Origin: an uncultured Eubacteriales bacterium
Lineage (GTDB): Bacteria > Bacillota > Clostridia > TANB77 > UBA1234
Direction of reading: 5' to 3'
Assembly (NCBI GenBank): GCA_949283575.1
Contig: CASDSU010000028.1
Location: 316,849 to 380,848 of the forward strand
Length of the DNA: 64,000 nt
The translations under genes and the position numbers were made by a program. A model generated the notes under the pieces. It did no database searches. It was not told the DNA's origin and was given only the letters and a program-made list of their open reading frames with translations. Shown piece by piece: positions 44,681 through 53,958 of the stretch; within the stretch, counting starts at the first letter, position 1; each line of letters begins with the position of its first letter.

Positions 44681-45379
44681 ATGGCTAAAGTTGCAGAAGG
44701 AATTGGAAAAAACTATGAAGAAGCCGTTTCAAATGCGTTAAACAAGGTTGGTTTAACAAAAGAACAAGTTTCAATAGAAATTATTGAAGAACCAAAAAAA
44801 AGAATATTCAGTATATTAGATCCAAAACAAATCAAAGTTAGAGTTACTGAAATTTCAATGCCTGTTCAAGAATCAACAGTTGCTAACGGTGAAAAGAAGA
44901 GAGAAATAAAAGAGTTTACTGAGGAAGATGCCAATATAGTTAAAGAAAGAGTTACAAAGTTTTTAAATGATTATTTTGAAAGATTTGGCTTAACGCTTGA
45001 AATCAACAGTTATGTTGAAGATAACATGCTTAAATTCGATGTAACTGGTGAAGATGCGGGAATTATCATAGGTTATAGAGGAGAGACAATGGAAGCCCTT
45101 CAAATGATTGCTTCTACTATAGGTAATAAAAACGTTAAGAATTATGTTAGAATAATAATTGATGTTGGTGGATATAGAAAGAAGAGAATTAAGGCTTTAG
45201 AAGAACTTGCTTTAAAACGTGCTAATTTGGTTGTTTCTAAGAGAAAAAGTATTACATTAGAACCTATGAATCCATTTGAAAGAAAAGCTATTCATAATGC
45301 ACTTCAAAACCATCCAAAAGTTAAAACTGTAAGTACTGGCGAAGAACCATATAGAAAAGTTGTTATTTCTTTAAAATAA
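44681..45379 (+). CDS. jag: RNA-binding protein Jag/KhpB
   Basis: This 232-residue protein has a Jag N-terminal domain (AEGIGKNYEEAVSNAL), a KH-type domain with GYRGETMEALQ and an R3H domain (PFERKAIHNALQNHPKVKT). It binds RNA and in streptococci partners KhpA in cell elongation control. It is placed after yidC as usual, with AAGGAGG before the ATG. Confidence 0.93.
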   Translation: MAKVAEGIGKNYEEAVSNALNKVGLTKEQVSIEIIEEPKKRIFSILDPKQIKVRVTEISMPVQESTVANGEKKREIKEFTEEDANIVKERVTKFLNDYFERFGLTLEINSYVEDNMLKFDVTGEDAGIIIGYRGETMEALQMIASTIGNKNVKNYVRIIIDVGGYRKKRIKALEELALKRANLVVSKRKSITLEPMNPFERKAIHNALQNHPKVKTVSTGEEPYRKVVISLK

Positions 45380-45385
45380 AAAGAA

Positions 45386-45416
45386 AATGCTGATTTTTAA
45401 GAATCAGCATTTTTTT
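45386..45416 (+). terminator. Rho-independent terminator
   Basis: AATGCTGATT pairs with AATCAGCATT, followed by T residues, after jag. Confidence 0.85.
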
Positions 45417-45445
45417 ATTAAGATATTAAAAATTATGTAAATGGA

Positions 45446-45474
45446 TTGAAGAAATAGGAAAAAAATAGTATAAT
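45446..45474 (+). promoter_or_regulatory. mnmE promoter
   Basis: TTGAAG, 17 bases, TATAAT, ending 31 bases before the mnmE start. Confidence 0.75.
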
Positions 45475-45504
45475 ATTGTGAGTTTTTAAGAGAGGTGATA
45501 GAAA

Positions 45505-46854
45505 ATGAAAACGATTGCTGCAATATCTACTCCGATAGGAAATGGTGGAGTTGGAATAGTAAGAATAAGTGGCGATGATGCTTTGAAGATAGTTTTAAAG
45601 ATATTTAAACCGTTGAAAAAAGGCGAAATGAAGCCGTTTTTATTACGTTTAGGGAATGTTGTTGATGAAAATGAAAACACGGTTGATCAAGTATTAGTTT
45701 CATATTTTAAAGCTCCGAAATCATACACTGGTGAGGATGTATGCGAGATTAATTGTCATGGTGGAAGTGTTGCAGTAAATAGGGTTTTAGAGCTTCTTTT
45801 GAGAAATGGTGCCACACTTGCTGAGGGTGGAGAGTTTACAAAGAGGGCTTTCTTAAATGGAAAACTAGATTTAACACAAGCTGAAGCTGTTGTTGATTTG
45901 ATAAACAGTAAAAGTGAAAAAGAAAGTAAGGCTTCTGTGAAGCAATTAGAAGGAAGATTAGGCGAAGAAATAAGGAGTATTAAAGACCAAATTATTAGTT
46001 TGCTTGCTGATATTGAGGCTAATATTGATTATCCAGAATATGAGGATATAGAAGAAGTAAGACGAGAAAAAATAGATGCGATTTTGGAAAAACAAATTGA
46101 AAGATTACATGTTTTAGAAGATTCTTTTAATAGTGGAAAAATTCTTAAAAATGGTATTATGACAGCAATTGTTGGAAAACCAAACGTAGGAAAATCATCT
46201 TTACTTAATTTGTTATTAAAAGAAGAGAGAGCAATTGTTACAGAAATTGCAGGAACAACAAGAGACACTATCGAAGAAAGTGTAAATATTAAAGGAATTA
46301 CTCTTAGATTGATTGACACCGCAGGTATAAGGAATACTGAAGATGTTGTTGAAAATATTGGGGTTGAAAAGAGTAAAAAAGTTTTAAACGATGCTGAATT
46401 AGTACTATTTTTGATTGATGGAAGTAAAGGTTTTATGCCCGAAGACAAGGAGATTTTGCAAGAAATAGGCGATAAAAATCATATTATTTTGATAAATAAA
46501 ATTGATTTGCAAAACGAAAAAATTTCTATTGATGATGAAAATATAATTCGTATTTCAGTTAAAACTGGTGAGGGAATGACAGAACTTGAAAATAAGATAG
46601 AAGAGTTATTTAATTTAAAAAATCTTGATTCGGAAAACGAATTGATTATAACAAATATGAGACACAAAGATTTGTTAAATAAGGCAAAAAATGGCTTGAA
46701 AACAGCAAAAAAAACTATAAACACAGGACTTCCTATAGATATGATTTCGATAAATATTAAGACAGCAATAGCAAGTTTAGGAGAAATTTTAGGTGAGTCA
46801 ATTTCTGAGGATGTGCTTAATAAAATTTTTGAAAAATTCTGTGTAGGAAAATAG
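45505..46854 (+). CDS. mnmE: tRNA modification GTPase MnmE
   Basis: This 449-residue GTPase works with MnmG to make carboxymethylaminomethyl uridine at tRNA position 34. The N-terminal tetrahydrofolate-binding domain contains GNGGVGIVRISG. The G1 motif GKPNVGKS is at 224-231, G3 is DTAG, G4 NKID, and the C-terminal Cys motif is CVGK. It has its own promoter and a ribosome site AGAGGTG. Confidence 0.97.
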   Translation: MKTIAAISTPIGNGGVGIVRISGDDALKIVLKIFKPLKKGEMKPFLLRLGNVVDENENTVDQVLVSYFKAPKSYTGEDVCEINCHGGSVAVNRVLELLLRNGATLAEGGEFTKRAFLNGKLDLTQAEAVVDLINSKSEKESKASVKQLEGRLGEEIRSIKDQIISLLADIEANIDYPEYEDIEEVRREKIDAILEKQIERLHVLEDSFNSGKILKNGIMTAIVGKPNVGKSSLLNLLLKEERAIVTEIAGTTRDTIEESVNIKGITLRLIDTAGIRNTEDVVENIGVEKSKKVLNDAELVLFLIDGSKGFMPEDKEILQEIGDKNHIILINKIDLQNEKISIDDENIIRISVKTGEGMTELENKIEELFNLKNLDSENELIITNMRHKDLLNKAKNGLKTAKKTINTGLPIDMISINIKTAIASLGEILGESISEDVLNKIFEKFCVGK

Positions 46855-46898
46855 AATGATAAGTTTCAAATGCAGTAAATTTAACTGTTTTTACAAAT

Positions 46899-46914
46899 AG
46901 TTTCATGTGAAACA
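46899..46914. promoter_or_regulatory. parS-like site 1
   Basis: AGTTTCATGTGAAACA differs by two bases from TGTTTCACGTGAAACA. It lies between mnmE and mnmG. Confidence 0.7.
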
Positions 46915-46958
46915 TAAACAAAAATTAATGTTAAAATAGACGTTGGGAGAGATAATAG

Positions 46959-48833
46959 ATGGAGTATAAAGCAGGTGAATATGACGTAATTGTAATTGGT
47001 GCAGGTCATGCAGGATGTGAAGCTGCTCTTGCATCAGCAAGACTTGGAATGAAGACATGTATATTTACTATAAATGCAGATAGCATAGCAAATATGCCTT
47101 GTAATCCGAGCATTGGAGGAACTTCAAAAGGACATTTAGTAAGAGAAATTGATGCATTAGGTGGAGAAATGGGAAAGAATATCGATAAAACTTTTATCCA
47201 GTCTAAAATGTTAAACAAATCTAAAGGTCCTGCGGTGTATTCTTTGAGAGCTCAAGCTGATAGAAGAAAATATCAAGAATCAATGAAACATGTGCTTGAA
47301 TTACAAGAAAATTTAGACGTTAAACAGGCTGAAATTGTTGAATATATTGTTGAAAATAATGATGTTAAAGGTGTAAAAACACATATAGGAGCTATATTTA
47401 ATGCTAAAGCTGTAATTCTTTGCTCGGGTACGTATTTAAAGGGGAAAATTCATATCGGAGAAGTGAATTATGAAAGTGGTCCTGATGGCATTTTTCCTGC
47501 AAGACATTTAACAGAAAGTTTGAACAAAATAGGTATAAAAACAAGAAGATTTAAGACGGGAACACCGGCCAGAGTAAATAAGAGAAGTATAGATTTTTCT
47601 AAGATGGAGATACAAAATGGTGATGATGAAATAACTCCGTTTTCGTTTGAAAATAGCGGTTTGCAGATAGAACAAATTCCTTGCTATTTGACGTATACAA
47701 ATGAAAAAACTCATCAAATTATACGTGATAATCTTCATAGATCTCCATTATTTGCGGGTGTTATTGAGGGTACTGGACCAAGATATTGTCCTTCAATTGA
47801 AGATAAAGTTGTGAGATTTGCAGAGAAAGAAAGACATCAAATTTTTATAGAGCCTATGGGTGAAAATACTGAAGAAATGTACGTTCAAGGGATGTCTAGT
47901 AGTTTGCCTGAAGATGTTCAAATAGCTATGTATAGAACAATTCCAGGACTTGAAAATGTTGAATTTACGAGACCTGCATATGCAATTGAATATGATTGCA
48001 TATATTCTACAGATTTGAAGTTGTCATTAGAGTCAAAAGTAGTAAATGGTATGTTTTTCGCAGGGCAAGTAAATGGTTCTTCTGGATACGAAGAAGCTGC
48101 TGCACAAGGCTTAATTGCGGGAATTAATGCTGCTCAAAAAATAAAAGGAAAAGAACCTTTAATTCTTGATAGATCTGATGCTTATATTGGCGTTTTGATT
48201 GATGATTTAATAACAAAAGGAACTAATGAACCATACAGGATGATGACTTCTAGAGCTGAATACAGATTGATGCTTAGACAAGATAATAGTGATAAAAGAT
48301 TGACTCCAAAAGGGTATGAAATTGGATTAATTTCAGAGGATAGATATAAGAAATTTATTGAAAAATATGAACATATTGAAACTGAAATTAATAGAGTAAA
48401 GAAAACTAATATTAAACCTTCTGAAAAATTAAATAAAATTCTTAGAAGTGTTGGTACAACTGAAATTACAACTGGTTTTAAACTTGTAGATTTGGTGAGA
48501 AGAACTGAATTAAATTATGATATGCTTGCTCCAATAGATACTGAAAGACCTGAATTAACTGCAGAAGAAAGGGAAGAAGTAAATATTGAGCTAAAATATG
48601 AAGGATATATTAATTTGCAATTGGAACAAATTGAAGAATTTAAGAAGTTAGAGCAAAAGAAAATTCCTGAAGACATTGATTATAGTAAGGTTTTAGGAAT
48701 AAGAATTGAAGCAAGACAGAAGCTAGAGAAATTCAGACCACATTCAATTGGCCAAGCATCAAGGATTTCTGGAGTTTCTCCTGCAGATATAAATGTTCTT
48801 TTAATTCATTTAAATTTGGAAAATAAAAATTAG
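46959..48833 (+). CDS. mnmG: tRNA uridine-5-carboxymethylaminomethyl enzyme MnmG (GidA)
   Basis: This 624-residue FAD enzyme is the partner of MnmE. It shows the dinucleotide motif [17 protein letters not shown] at the start, then [20 protein letters not shown] (in parts), KTGTPARV and [17 protein letters not shown]. The C-terminal domain ends [20 protein letters not shown]. Length is normal. It follows mnmE in the standard order. Confidence 0.97.
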   Translation: MEYKAGEYDVIVIGAGHAGCEAALASARLGMKTCIFTINADSIANMPCNPSIGGTSKGHLVREIDALGGEMGKNIDKTFIQSKMLNKSKGPAVYSLRAQADRRKYQESMKHVLELQENLDVKQAEIVEYIVENNDVKGVKTHIGAIFNAKAVILCSGTYLKGKIHIGEVNYESGPDGIFPARHLTESLNKIGIKTRRFKTGTPARVNKRSIDFSKMEIQNGDDEITPFSFENSGLQIEQIPCYLTYTNEKTHQIIRDNLHRSPLFAGVIEGTGPRYCPSIEDKVVRFAEKERHQIFIEPMGENTEEMYVQGMSSSLPEDVQIAMYRTIPGLENVEFTRPAYAIEYDCIYSTDLKLSLESKVVNGMFFAGQVNGSSGYEEAAAQGLIAGINAAQKIKGKEPLILDRSDAYIGVLIDDLITKGTNEPYRMMTSRAEYRLMLRQDNSDKRLTPKGYEIGLISEDRYKKFIEKYEHIETEINRVKKTNIKPSEKLNKILRSVGTTEITTGFKLVDLVRRTELNYDMLAPIDTERPELTAEEREEVNIELKYEGYINLQLEQIEEFKKLEQKKIPEDIDYSKVLGIRIEARQKLEKFRPHSIGQASRISGVSPADINVLLIHLNLENKN

Positions 48834-49007
48834 AAACGGTTTATCTGTAAATTGAAAAAATAGTTTTAATGGTAAAAAACGAGCGATAAAAATGCTTTTA
48901 AAATCGAATTTTAGAAATTTTATGCATAATACTACAAGATGAAAATAAAATCAAAAATAAACGAAAATAGCGTAAAATAAAGCAAAGGTAAACTAGAAAG
49001 GAATGTT

Positions 49008-49712
49008 ATGGAAACTTTTTTGAAAGAATCTGCTAAAGGTTTTAATATTGATTTGAATGACAAGATGATTGAACAATTTATGATATATAAAAATCTATTA
49101 AAAGAATGGAATGAAAAAATAAATTTAACTGCAATTGTTGAAGATAAAGAAATAGTAATAAAACATTTTATAGATTCTCTAACTATTGAAAAATATATTC
49201 CAAAAGGTGCTAAAATTATAGATGTTGGAACTGGTGCTGGATTTCCGGGAATTCCTTTAAAAATAGTGAGAGAGGATATAGAAGTTGTTTTATTGGATTC
49301 GTTAAATAAACGAATTAATTTTCTGAATGAAATTATTAATAAATGTGAATTGAAAAATATAAAAACTGTGCACGGTAGAGCAGAAGATTTAGCTCATATC
49401 CCTGAATATAGGGAAAAATTTGATATTTCTACAGCGCGTGCAGTTGCTAATATATCAACACTTTCAGAATTTTGTACTCCTTTTTTGAAAGTAGGAGGTA
49501 CTTTTATTTGTATGAAAGCAGATGCTGAAAAAGAAATGAAAGAAGCCAAAGGAGCTCTTGAAATTTTAGGAATGAAACAGGTTGATATTGAATATATAAA
49601 ATTATCAGAAATAGATGCTGACAGAACAATTATATTGTACAAAAAAGAAAAAAATACACCGAGTAAATATCCTAGAAAAGCCGGAACACCGGCAAAAAAA
49701 CCTCTGAAATAA
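49008..49712 (+). CDS. rsmG: 16S rRNA (guanine527-N7)-methyltransferase RsmG
   Basis: This 234-residue SAM-dependent methyltransferase (GidB) has KNLLKEWNEKINLTAI, motif I DVGTGAGFPGIPLKI and RAVANISTLSEFCTPFL. It modifies the 530 loop of 16S rRNA. A basic tail (PSKYPRKAGTPAKKPLK) is typical of clostridial forms. It completes mnmE-mnmG-rsmG; a terminator at 49755-49804 follows. Confidence 0.95.
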   Translation: METFLKESAKGFNIDLNDKMIEQFMIYKNLLKEWNEKINLTAIVEDKEIVIKHFIDSLTIEKYIPKGAKIIDVGTGAGFPGIPLKIVREDIEVVLLDSLNKRINFLNEIINKCELKNIKTVHGRAEDLAHIPEYREKFDISTARAVANISTLSEFCTPFLKVGGTFICMKADAEKEMKEAKGALEILGMKQVDIEYIKLSEIDADRTIILYKKEKNTPSKYPRKAGTPAKKPLK

Positions 49713-49718
49713 GATTTG

Positions 49719-49732
49719 GTTTCACGTGAAAC
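49719..49732. promoter_or_regulatory. parS-like site 2
   Basis: GTTTCACGTGAAAC is a perfect core of the Firmicutes parS, just after rsmG. Confidence 0.8.
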
Positions 49733-49754
49733 TGGAAATACAAAACTCTATAAG

Positions 49755-49804
49755 ACAACAAAAAGTATTGTTTGAAGCTAAAAACAATACTTTTTGTTGT
49801 TTTT
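49755..49804 (+). terminator. Rho-independent terminator
   Basis: ACAACAAAAAGTATTGTTT pairs with AAACAATACTTTTTGTTGT, followed by T residues. Confidence 0.85.
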
Positions 49805-49858
49805 GCTGATTCCTGAAAAAGGAATCGTTCCGAAAATTTTATTTTTTTCACATTCTGT

Positions 49859-49900
49859 ATGTACAAAAATTTTTATTATATATATAATATTTTTGTACAT
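49859..49900. repeat. Palindrome upstream of parA
   Basis: ATGTACAAAAAT and ATTTTTGTACAT are perfect 12-base arms around a second A/T palindrome (ATTATATATATAAT). It may act as promoter or operator for parAB. Confidence 0.5.
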
Positions 49901-49911
49901 AAGAAAATATA

Positions 49912-49927
49912 TGTTTCACATGAAACA
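49912..49927. promoter_or_regulatory. parS-like site 3
   Basis: TGTTTCACATGAAACA differs by one base from the consensus. It lies 15 bases before the parA start. Confidence 0.8.
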
Positions 49928-49941
49928 AAATGGAGGTAAAA

Positions 49942-50712
49942 ATGGGAAAAATCATATCAATAGCTAATCAAAAAGGTGGAGTGGGAAAAACAACAACTTC
50001 AGTAAATATAAGCGCTTGTCTTGCTTTAGCAGGTAAAAAAGTTTTATTAATAGATGCTGATCCTCAAGGTAACGCAACAAGTGGTGTAGGCGGTAAAAAA
50101 GATGTTGAAAAATCCACTTATGATTTAATAATTCATCAAGAAGAATTAGCAAACGTTGTTCAAAAATCAGCAGTAGAAAATCTAGATTTATGTGCTTCGA
50201 ATATTAATTTGGCAGGTGCTGAAGTTGAATTGGTTTCACAAATTTCAAGAGAAACAAAGTTAAAACAGGTTTTAGAACCAGTTAAACAAGAATACGATTA
50301 TATAATAATAGATTGTCCTCCTTCACTTGGGTTAGTTACATTAAATGCGCTAACAGCGTCAGATTCAGTATTAGTACCAATTCAATGTGAATATTATGCG
50401 TTAGAAGGTCTTGGACAACTTATGAGTACAATTGATTTGGTTCAAAAACATTTGAATCAAAAACTTGATATAGAAGGTGTTGTATTAACAATGTACGATG
50501 CTAGAACAAATTTATCAAGACAAGTTATAGAAGAAGTTAAAAAGTACTTTAAAAATAAAGTTTATAAGACAATTATTCCTAGAAATGTAAAGCTTAGTGA
50601 GGCTCCAAGTTATGGGTTGCCAATAAGTATGTATGATAAAAAATCAGAAGGTTCAAGAGCTTATACAGCGCTTGCAAACGAAATAATTAGACAAAACAAA
50701 ATAAGAAACTAA
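49942..50712 (+). CDS. parA: Chromosome partitioning ATPase ParA (Soj)
   Basis: This 256-residue deviant-Walker ATPase begins GKIISIANQKGGVGKTTTSV, with IDADPQGNATSG and IIDCPPSLGLVTLNAL. With ParB it organises origins and affects DnaA activity. The ATG at 49942 follows GGAGG by 6 bases; the ATG at 49930 lies upstream of that site. It overlaps no neighbour and is followed by parB at 15 bases. Confidence 0.95.
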   Translation: MGKIISIANQKGGVGKTTTSVNISACLALAGKKVLLIDADPQGNATSGVGGKKDVEKSTYDLIIHQEELANVVQKSAVENLDLCASNINLAGAEVELVSQISRETKLKQVLEPVKQEYDYIIIDCPPSLGLVTLNALTASDSVLVPIQCEYYALEGLGQLMSTIDLVQKHLNQKLDIEGVVLTMYDARTNLSRQVIEEVKKYFKNKVYKTIIPRNVKLSEAPSYGLPISMYDKKSEGSRAYTALANEIIRQNKIRN

Positions 50713-50727
50713 GGAGGTTTGAAAATT

Positions 50728-51618
50728 ATGGCAGGATTAGGTAAAGGTGGTCTTGGAAAAGGTTTGGAAGCCCTTTTTCCATCAAATGTAGACGTTAATG
50801 CGTTGGGGGGAGATGCACCAGTAGCTTCTAATGAAAAAATAGTAGAAATGAAAATTAATGAAATTGAACCGGATATAAATCAACCAAGAAAGTCTTTTGA
50901 TGAAGAAAAACTTACAGAGTTGGCTGATTCAATAAAAGAACATGGAGTTTTACAACCAATAATAGTTACAAAAAGAGAAAATTATTATCAAATAATTGCT
51001 GGTGAGAGAAGATGGAGAGCTTCTAAAATAGCTGGTTTGAAGACAATTCCAACAATAGTAAGAGATTATGATGAAAAGAAAATAAGAGAAGTATCACTTA
51101 TTGAAAATATTCAAAGAGAAAATTTGAATCCAATTGAAACTGCAAAAGCAATAAAAGAATTAATGGAAGAACATAATTTAACACAAGAACAATTAGCTAA
51201 AACGCTTGGTAAGAGTAGAAGTGCAATCGCTAATACTGTAAGAATTTTGAATCTAGATGAAAGAGTAATTGAACTTGTTAATGAAGGAAAATTAACAGAA
51301 GGACATGCAAGGAGTTTAGTTGCCATATCTAGTCCTCAAAAGCAATATAAATTAGCTTTAGACATTGTTAATTTAGATATGAGTGTTAGAGATGCTGAAA
51401 ATCTTGTAAAAGAAGAAAAAGAAGAAACTTTAAAAATTAAAAAGAAAAAACAAATAGATAAATTAGATATAATTTATAAAGACATTGAAAATAGGCTAAA
51501 GAAATCGTTAGGAACGAAGGTATCTTTTAGTCCTAAAACAAAGTCTAAAGGTAAAATAACAATTGAATATTTTAGTTCAGAAGAGCTTGAAAGAATTTTA
51601 GAAATGTTAGAAAAATAA
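50728..51618 (+). CDS. parB: Chromosome partitioning protein ParB (Spo0J)
   Basis: This 296-residue CTP-dependent clamp loads at parS. It shows NQPRKSFDEEKLTELADSIK, IIAGERRWRASKIAG, the arginine patch ENIQRENLNPIE, and the helix-turn-helix LTQEQLAKTLGKSRSAIANT. The C-terminal dimer domain is present. The start at 50728 is the ATG 10 bases after AGGAGG; a TTG at 50719 is too close to the site. Confidence 0.95.
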   Translation: MAGLGKGGLGKGLEALFPSNVDVNALGGDAPVASNEKIVEMKINEIEPDINQPRKSFDEEKLTELADSIKEHGVLQPIIVTKRENYYQIIAGERRWRASKIAGLKTIPTIVRDYDEKKIREVSLIENIQRENLNPIETAKAIKELMEEHNLTQEQLAKTLGKSRSAIANTVRILNLDERVIELVNEGKLTEGHARSLVAISSPQKQYKLALDIVNLDMSVRDAENLVKEEKEETLKIKKKKQIDKLDIIYKDIENRLKKSLGTKVSFSPKTKSKGKITIEYFSSEELERILEMLEK

Positions 51619-51646
51619 GAAATAAAAGCAACGAGGAGATGATAAT

Positions 51647-52171
51647 ATGGAGACAATACTGCAATCAAAGGAGTTTTTAATACTCATTGTTGTAATATTT
51701 ACAATGCTTTTTATAAATTTCGCATTATTGATTTATAGTATCGTGACAACAAGACGTTTAAAGAAAAAATATGATGAGTTTATGACAAGATTAGGAAATG
51801 GCGAGAATATAACAGATATGCTTAGAAAGTATATTCAAGATGTATTAAATGTCAGTGAAGAAAATCAAAGTTTAAAGAAATATTGTAAAGAGTTAGAAAA
51901 AAATATGAACAAATGTATTCAAAAGGTTGGTATGGTTAGATATAATGCATATCAACATACCGGAAGTGATTTATGCTTTGCGCTTGCACTTCTAGATTTT
52001 GAAGATAATGGTGTTATCTTGAATGGAATTTATTCAAGAGATAATACAACTAATACATATGCGAAACCAATAGAGCATGGCGTTTCAAAATACACATTAG
52101 TAAAAGAAGAAGAAGAAGCTTTGAATATTGCAAAGCAAAGTGGATATAAATATTTTATGAGTGTTAATTAA
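51647..52171 (+). CDS. DUF4446 family membrane protein
   Basis: This 174-residue protein has one N-terminal membrane helix, a helical linker and a C-terminal domain with VGMVRYNAYQHTGSDLCFAL, LDFEDNGVILNGIYSRD and TYAKPIEHGVSKYTL. These are characteristic of DUF4446. Function is unknown. The position directly after parB is recurrent in Clostridia. Confidence 0.88.
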   Translation: METILQSKEFLILIVVIFTMLFINFALLIYSIVTTRRLKKKYDEFMTRLGNGENITDMLRKYIQDVLNVSEENQSLKKYCKELEKNMNKCIQKVGMVRYNAYQHTGSDLCFALALLDFEDNGVILNGIYSRDNTTNTYAKPIEHGVSKYTLVKEEEEALNIAKQSGYKYFMSVN

Positions 52172-52198
52172 ATTTTTGAAATTGTATGGAGGATGGAT

Positions 52199-52966
52199 TT
52201 GGGAACACTAAAAGAAAAATTATTTAATAAAAAAATGATTGTAATTTTGGTCATTAGTATAATTGTTATAACAATTGGAATATTAGTTATTAAGAGGATT
52301 TCAGGTAATGAAGAATTTCAAAAAGAAAATGGTAGTAATGAAGAAAAAAGTATAACAGGATTAAGTAATATTCATGCTTCAGTATCTTCTTATTCTCTAC
52401 GAGGACATGAAACAGGTGTTGATGAATTTGCAACATTGTTGGAAGGAAAAAATATTCAACTTGAATCTAACGATATGAGTAAATGTTTTAATATTACACC
52501 TGGTTTTGTGGCTGATAATTCAGAATATCAAATTTTTAAATTCTCTGATACTTCAGAATCTTTTTTGGTGTATCAAGATGAAATATATAAAATTGGAAAT
52601 AATAAAAGGGGAAAAGGAATATTAAATTTTGCTTTAGCAGATAATAATCAAGACGAAATACCAGAATTGTATTATGTATATGAATGGAGTGTATCTGAGA
52701 TTTTGCGTTCTAATGTAGCTTATTTTGATCCAATTTCAAAAAAAGAAATTGGATTAAATAAAAATTATAGAGAGCAAATCGTTGCTCTAATCAGTGCAAA
52801 TCAAAACAGTGAATTATGGGTATATACGGCTGATATTTCAAATTATGAAGATAATGTAAACATGAATATAAATGCAAAATTAGAATCAGATGTTATTGTA
52901 AACACTGAAAATTCTATAAGACTTATTGAAAGAACAGAATTAGAAAATCTAAAAAATAAATACTAA
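52199..52966 (+). CDS. Membrane-anchored hypothetical protein
   Basis: This protein of about 255 residues has a positively charged start, one membrane helix (IVILVISIIVITIGILVI) and a long extracytoplasmic domain without recognised motif, ending ELENLKNKY. The start is uncertain: GGAGG touches the ATG at 52193, whereas the in-frame TTG at 52199 has 5-base spacing. It lies 22 bases after DUF4446 and probably belongs to the parAB transcript. Confidence 0.65.
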   Translation: MGTLKEKLFNKKMIVILVISIIVITIGILVIKRISGNEEFQKENGSNEEKSITGLSNIHASVSSYSLRGHETGVDEFATLLEGKNIQLESNDMSKCFNITPGFVADNSEYQIFKFSDTSESFLVYQDEIYKIGNNKRGKGILNFALADNNQDEIPELYYVYEWSVSEILRSNVAYFDPISKKEIGLNKNYREQIVALISANQNSELWVYTADISNYEDNVNMNINAKLESDVIVNTENSIRLIERTELENLKNKY

Positions 52967-52974
52967 AATAACTG

Positions 52975-53003
52975 TTGACAAGAAATATTTTAGATGTTAA
53001 TAT
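52975..53003 (+). promoter_or_regulatory. tRNA promoter
   Basis: TTGACA (52975-52980), 17 bases, TAATAT (52998-53003), 28 bases before the first tRNA-Ser. Confidence 0.75.
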
Positions 53004-53031
53004 ATTTCTTGTCGACAGCGACAAATCATCT

Positions 53032-53122
<91 letters not shown>

Positions 53123-53129
53123 AAGATTT

Positions 53130-53221
53130 GGAGACATACCCAAGCCGGTCGAAGGGGACAGTTTGCTAAACTGTTAGGGTTCGTAAGGGCCGCGAGAGTT
53201 CGAATCTCTCTGTCTCCGCCA
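53130..53221 (+). tRNA. tRNA-Ser (GCT anticodon)
   Basis: Acceptor GGAGACA/TGTCTCC, anticodon loop TTGCTAA giving GCT, a long variable arm, T loop AGTTCGAATCT and encoded CCA. It lies 7 bases after the first tRNA and shares its transcript. Confidence 0.95.
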
Positions 53222-53224
53222 GAA

Positions 53225-53252
53225 AAGACAACTTTGGGTTGTCTTTTTTTTT
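53225..53252 (+). terminator. Rho-independent terminator
   Basis: AAGACAAC pairs with GTTGTCTT, followed by T residues, after the tRNA pair. Confidence 0.85.
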
Positions 53253-53271
53253 GCTTTTAAGGTGAAATTAC

Positions 53272-53299
53272 TTGATAATAAGTTATCTTGAGATATAAT
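53272..53299 (+). promoter_or_regulatory. maf promoter
   Basis: TTGATA, 16 bases, TATAAT, ending 36 bases before the maf start. Confidence 0.65.
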
Positions 53300-53335
53300 A
53301 AGGTATGCAAAAAATGAGTTACAGGAGGAGTTTTT

Positions 53336-53914
53336 ATGAAAATAATTTTAGCTTCGAAGTCACCAAGAAGAAAAGAACTACTATCGCTTATCACGAAAGA
53401 TTTTGAAGTGATTGTTAGTTCTTCAGATGAAGTTGTAGATAATTCGCTTACACCGTTTGAGCAAGTTAAAGAGATTGCAAATCAGAAGGCGGAGGATGTA
53501 TTTGCTGGCTGTGAAGGCAATTGTATTGTAATTGGTAGTGATACAATTGTTGTTAGCAGAAGTGGTGAAATCCTTGGAAAGCCAAAGGATGCTGATGATG
53601 CTAAAAGAATGCTTAGGATGCTAAGTAATGATTTTCATCAAGTAATGACGGGAATAACAGTCATAATCAGAAAGGATGATAAAGTCGAAAAGTATATAGA
53701 TTGTGATGTTGCAGACGTACATATAAATGAACTTTCAGATATTGAAATTGAAAGATGGCTTGCGACTGGAAATGCTTGGGACAAAGCCGGTGCTTATGCG
53801 GTACAACAAGAGTTTGGTGTTCATATTGATAAGATTGATGGAAGTTATGCGACGGTTATAGGATTGCCGGTGCATAAGGTTTATCAAATCTTAAAAGAGT
53901 ACATAGTTGAGTAA
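53336..53914 (+). CDS. maf: Maf-like nucleoside triphosphate pyrophosphatase
   Basis: This 192-residue enzyme hydrolyses non-canonical or excess nucleotides (dTTP/UTP type) and influences septum formation. It begins IILASKSPRRKELLSL. IGSDTIVV is the catalytic Asp region and GKPKDADDAKRMLRMLS, HQVMTGI, DKAGAYAVQ and DGSYATVIGLPVHKV follow. CAGGAGG precedes the ATG. Confidence 0.94.
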   Translation: MKIILASKSPRRKELLSLITKDFEVIVSSSDEVVDNSLTPFEQVKEIANQKAEDVFAGCEGNCIVIGSDTIVVSRSGEILGKPKDADDAKRMLRMLSNDFHQVMTGITVIIRKDDKVEKYIDCDVADVHINELSDIEIERWLATGNAWDKAGAYAVQQEFGVHIDKIDGSYATVIGLPVHKVYQILKEYIVE

Positions 53915-53958
53915 TCTTGGTAATTCAGACATTCGTTTAATGGATGGAGGTAGAACAA

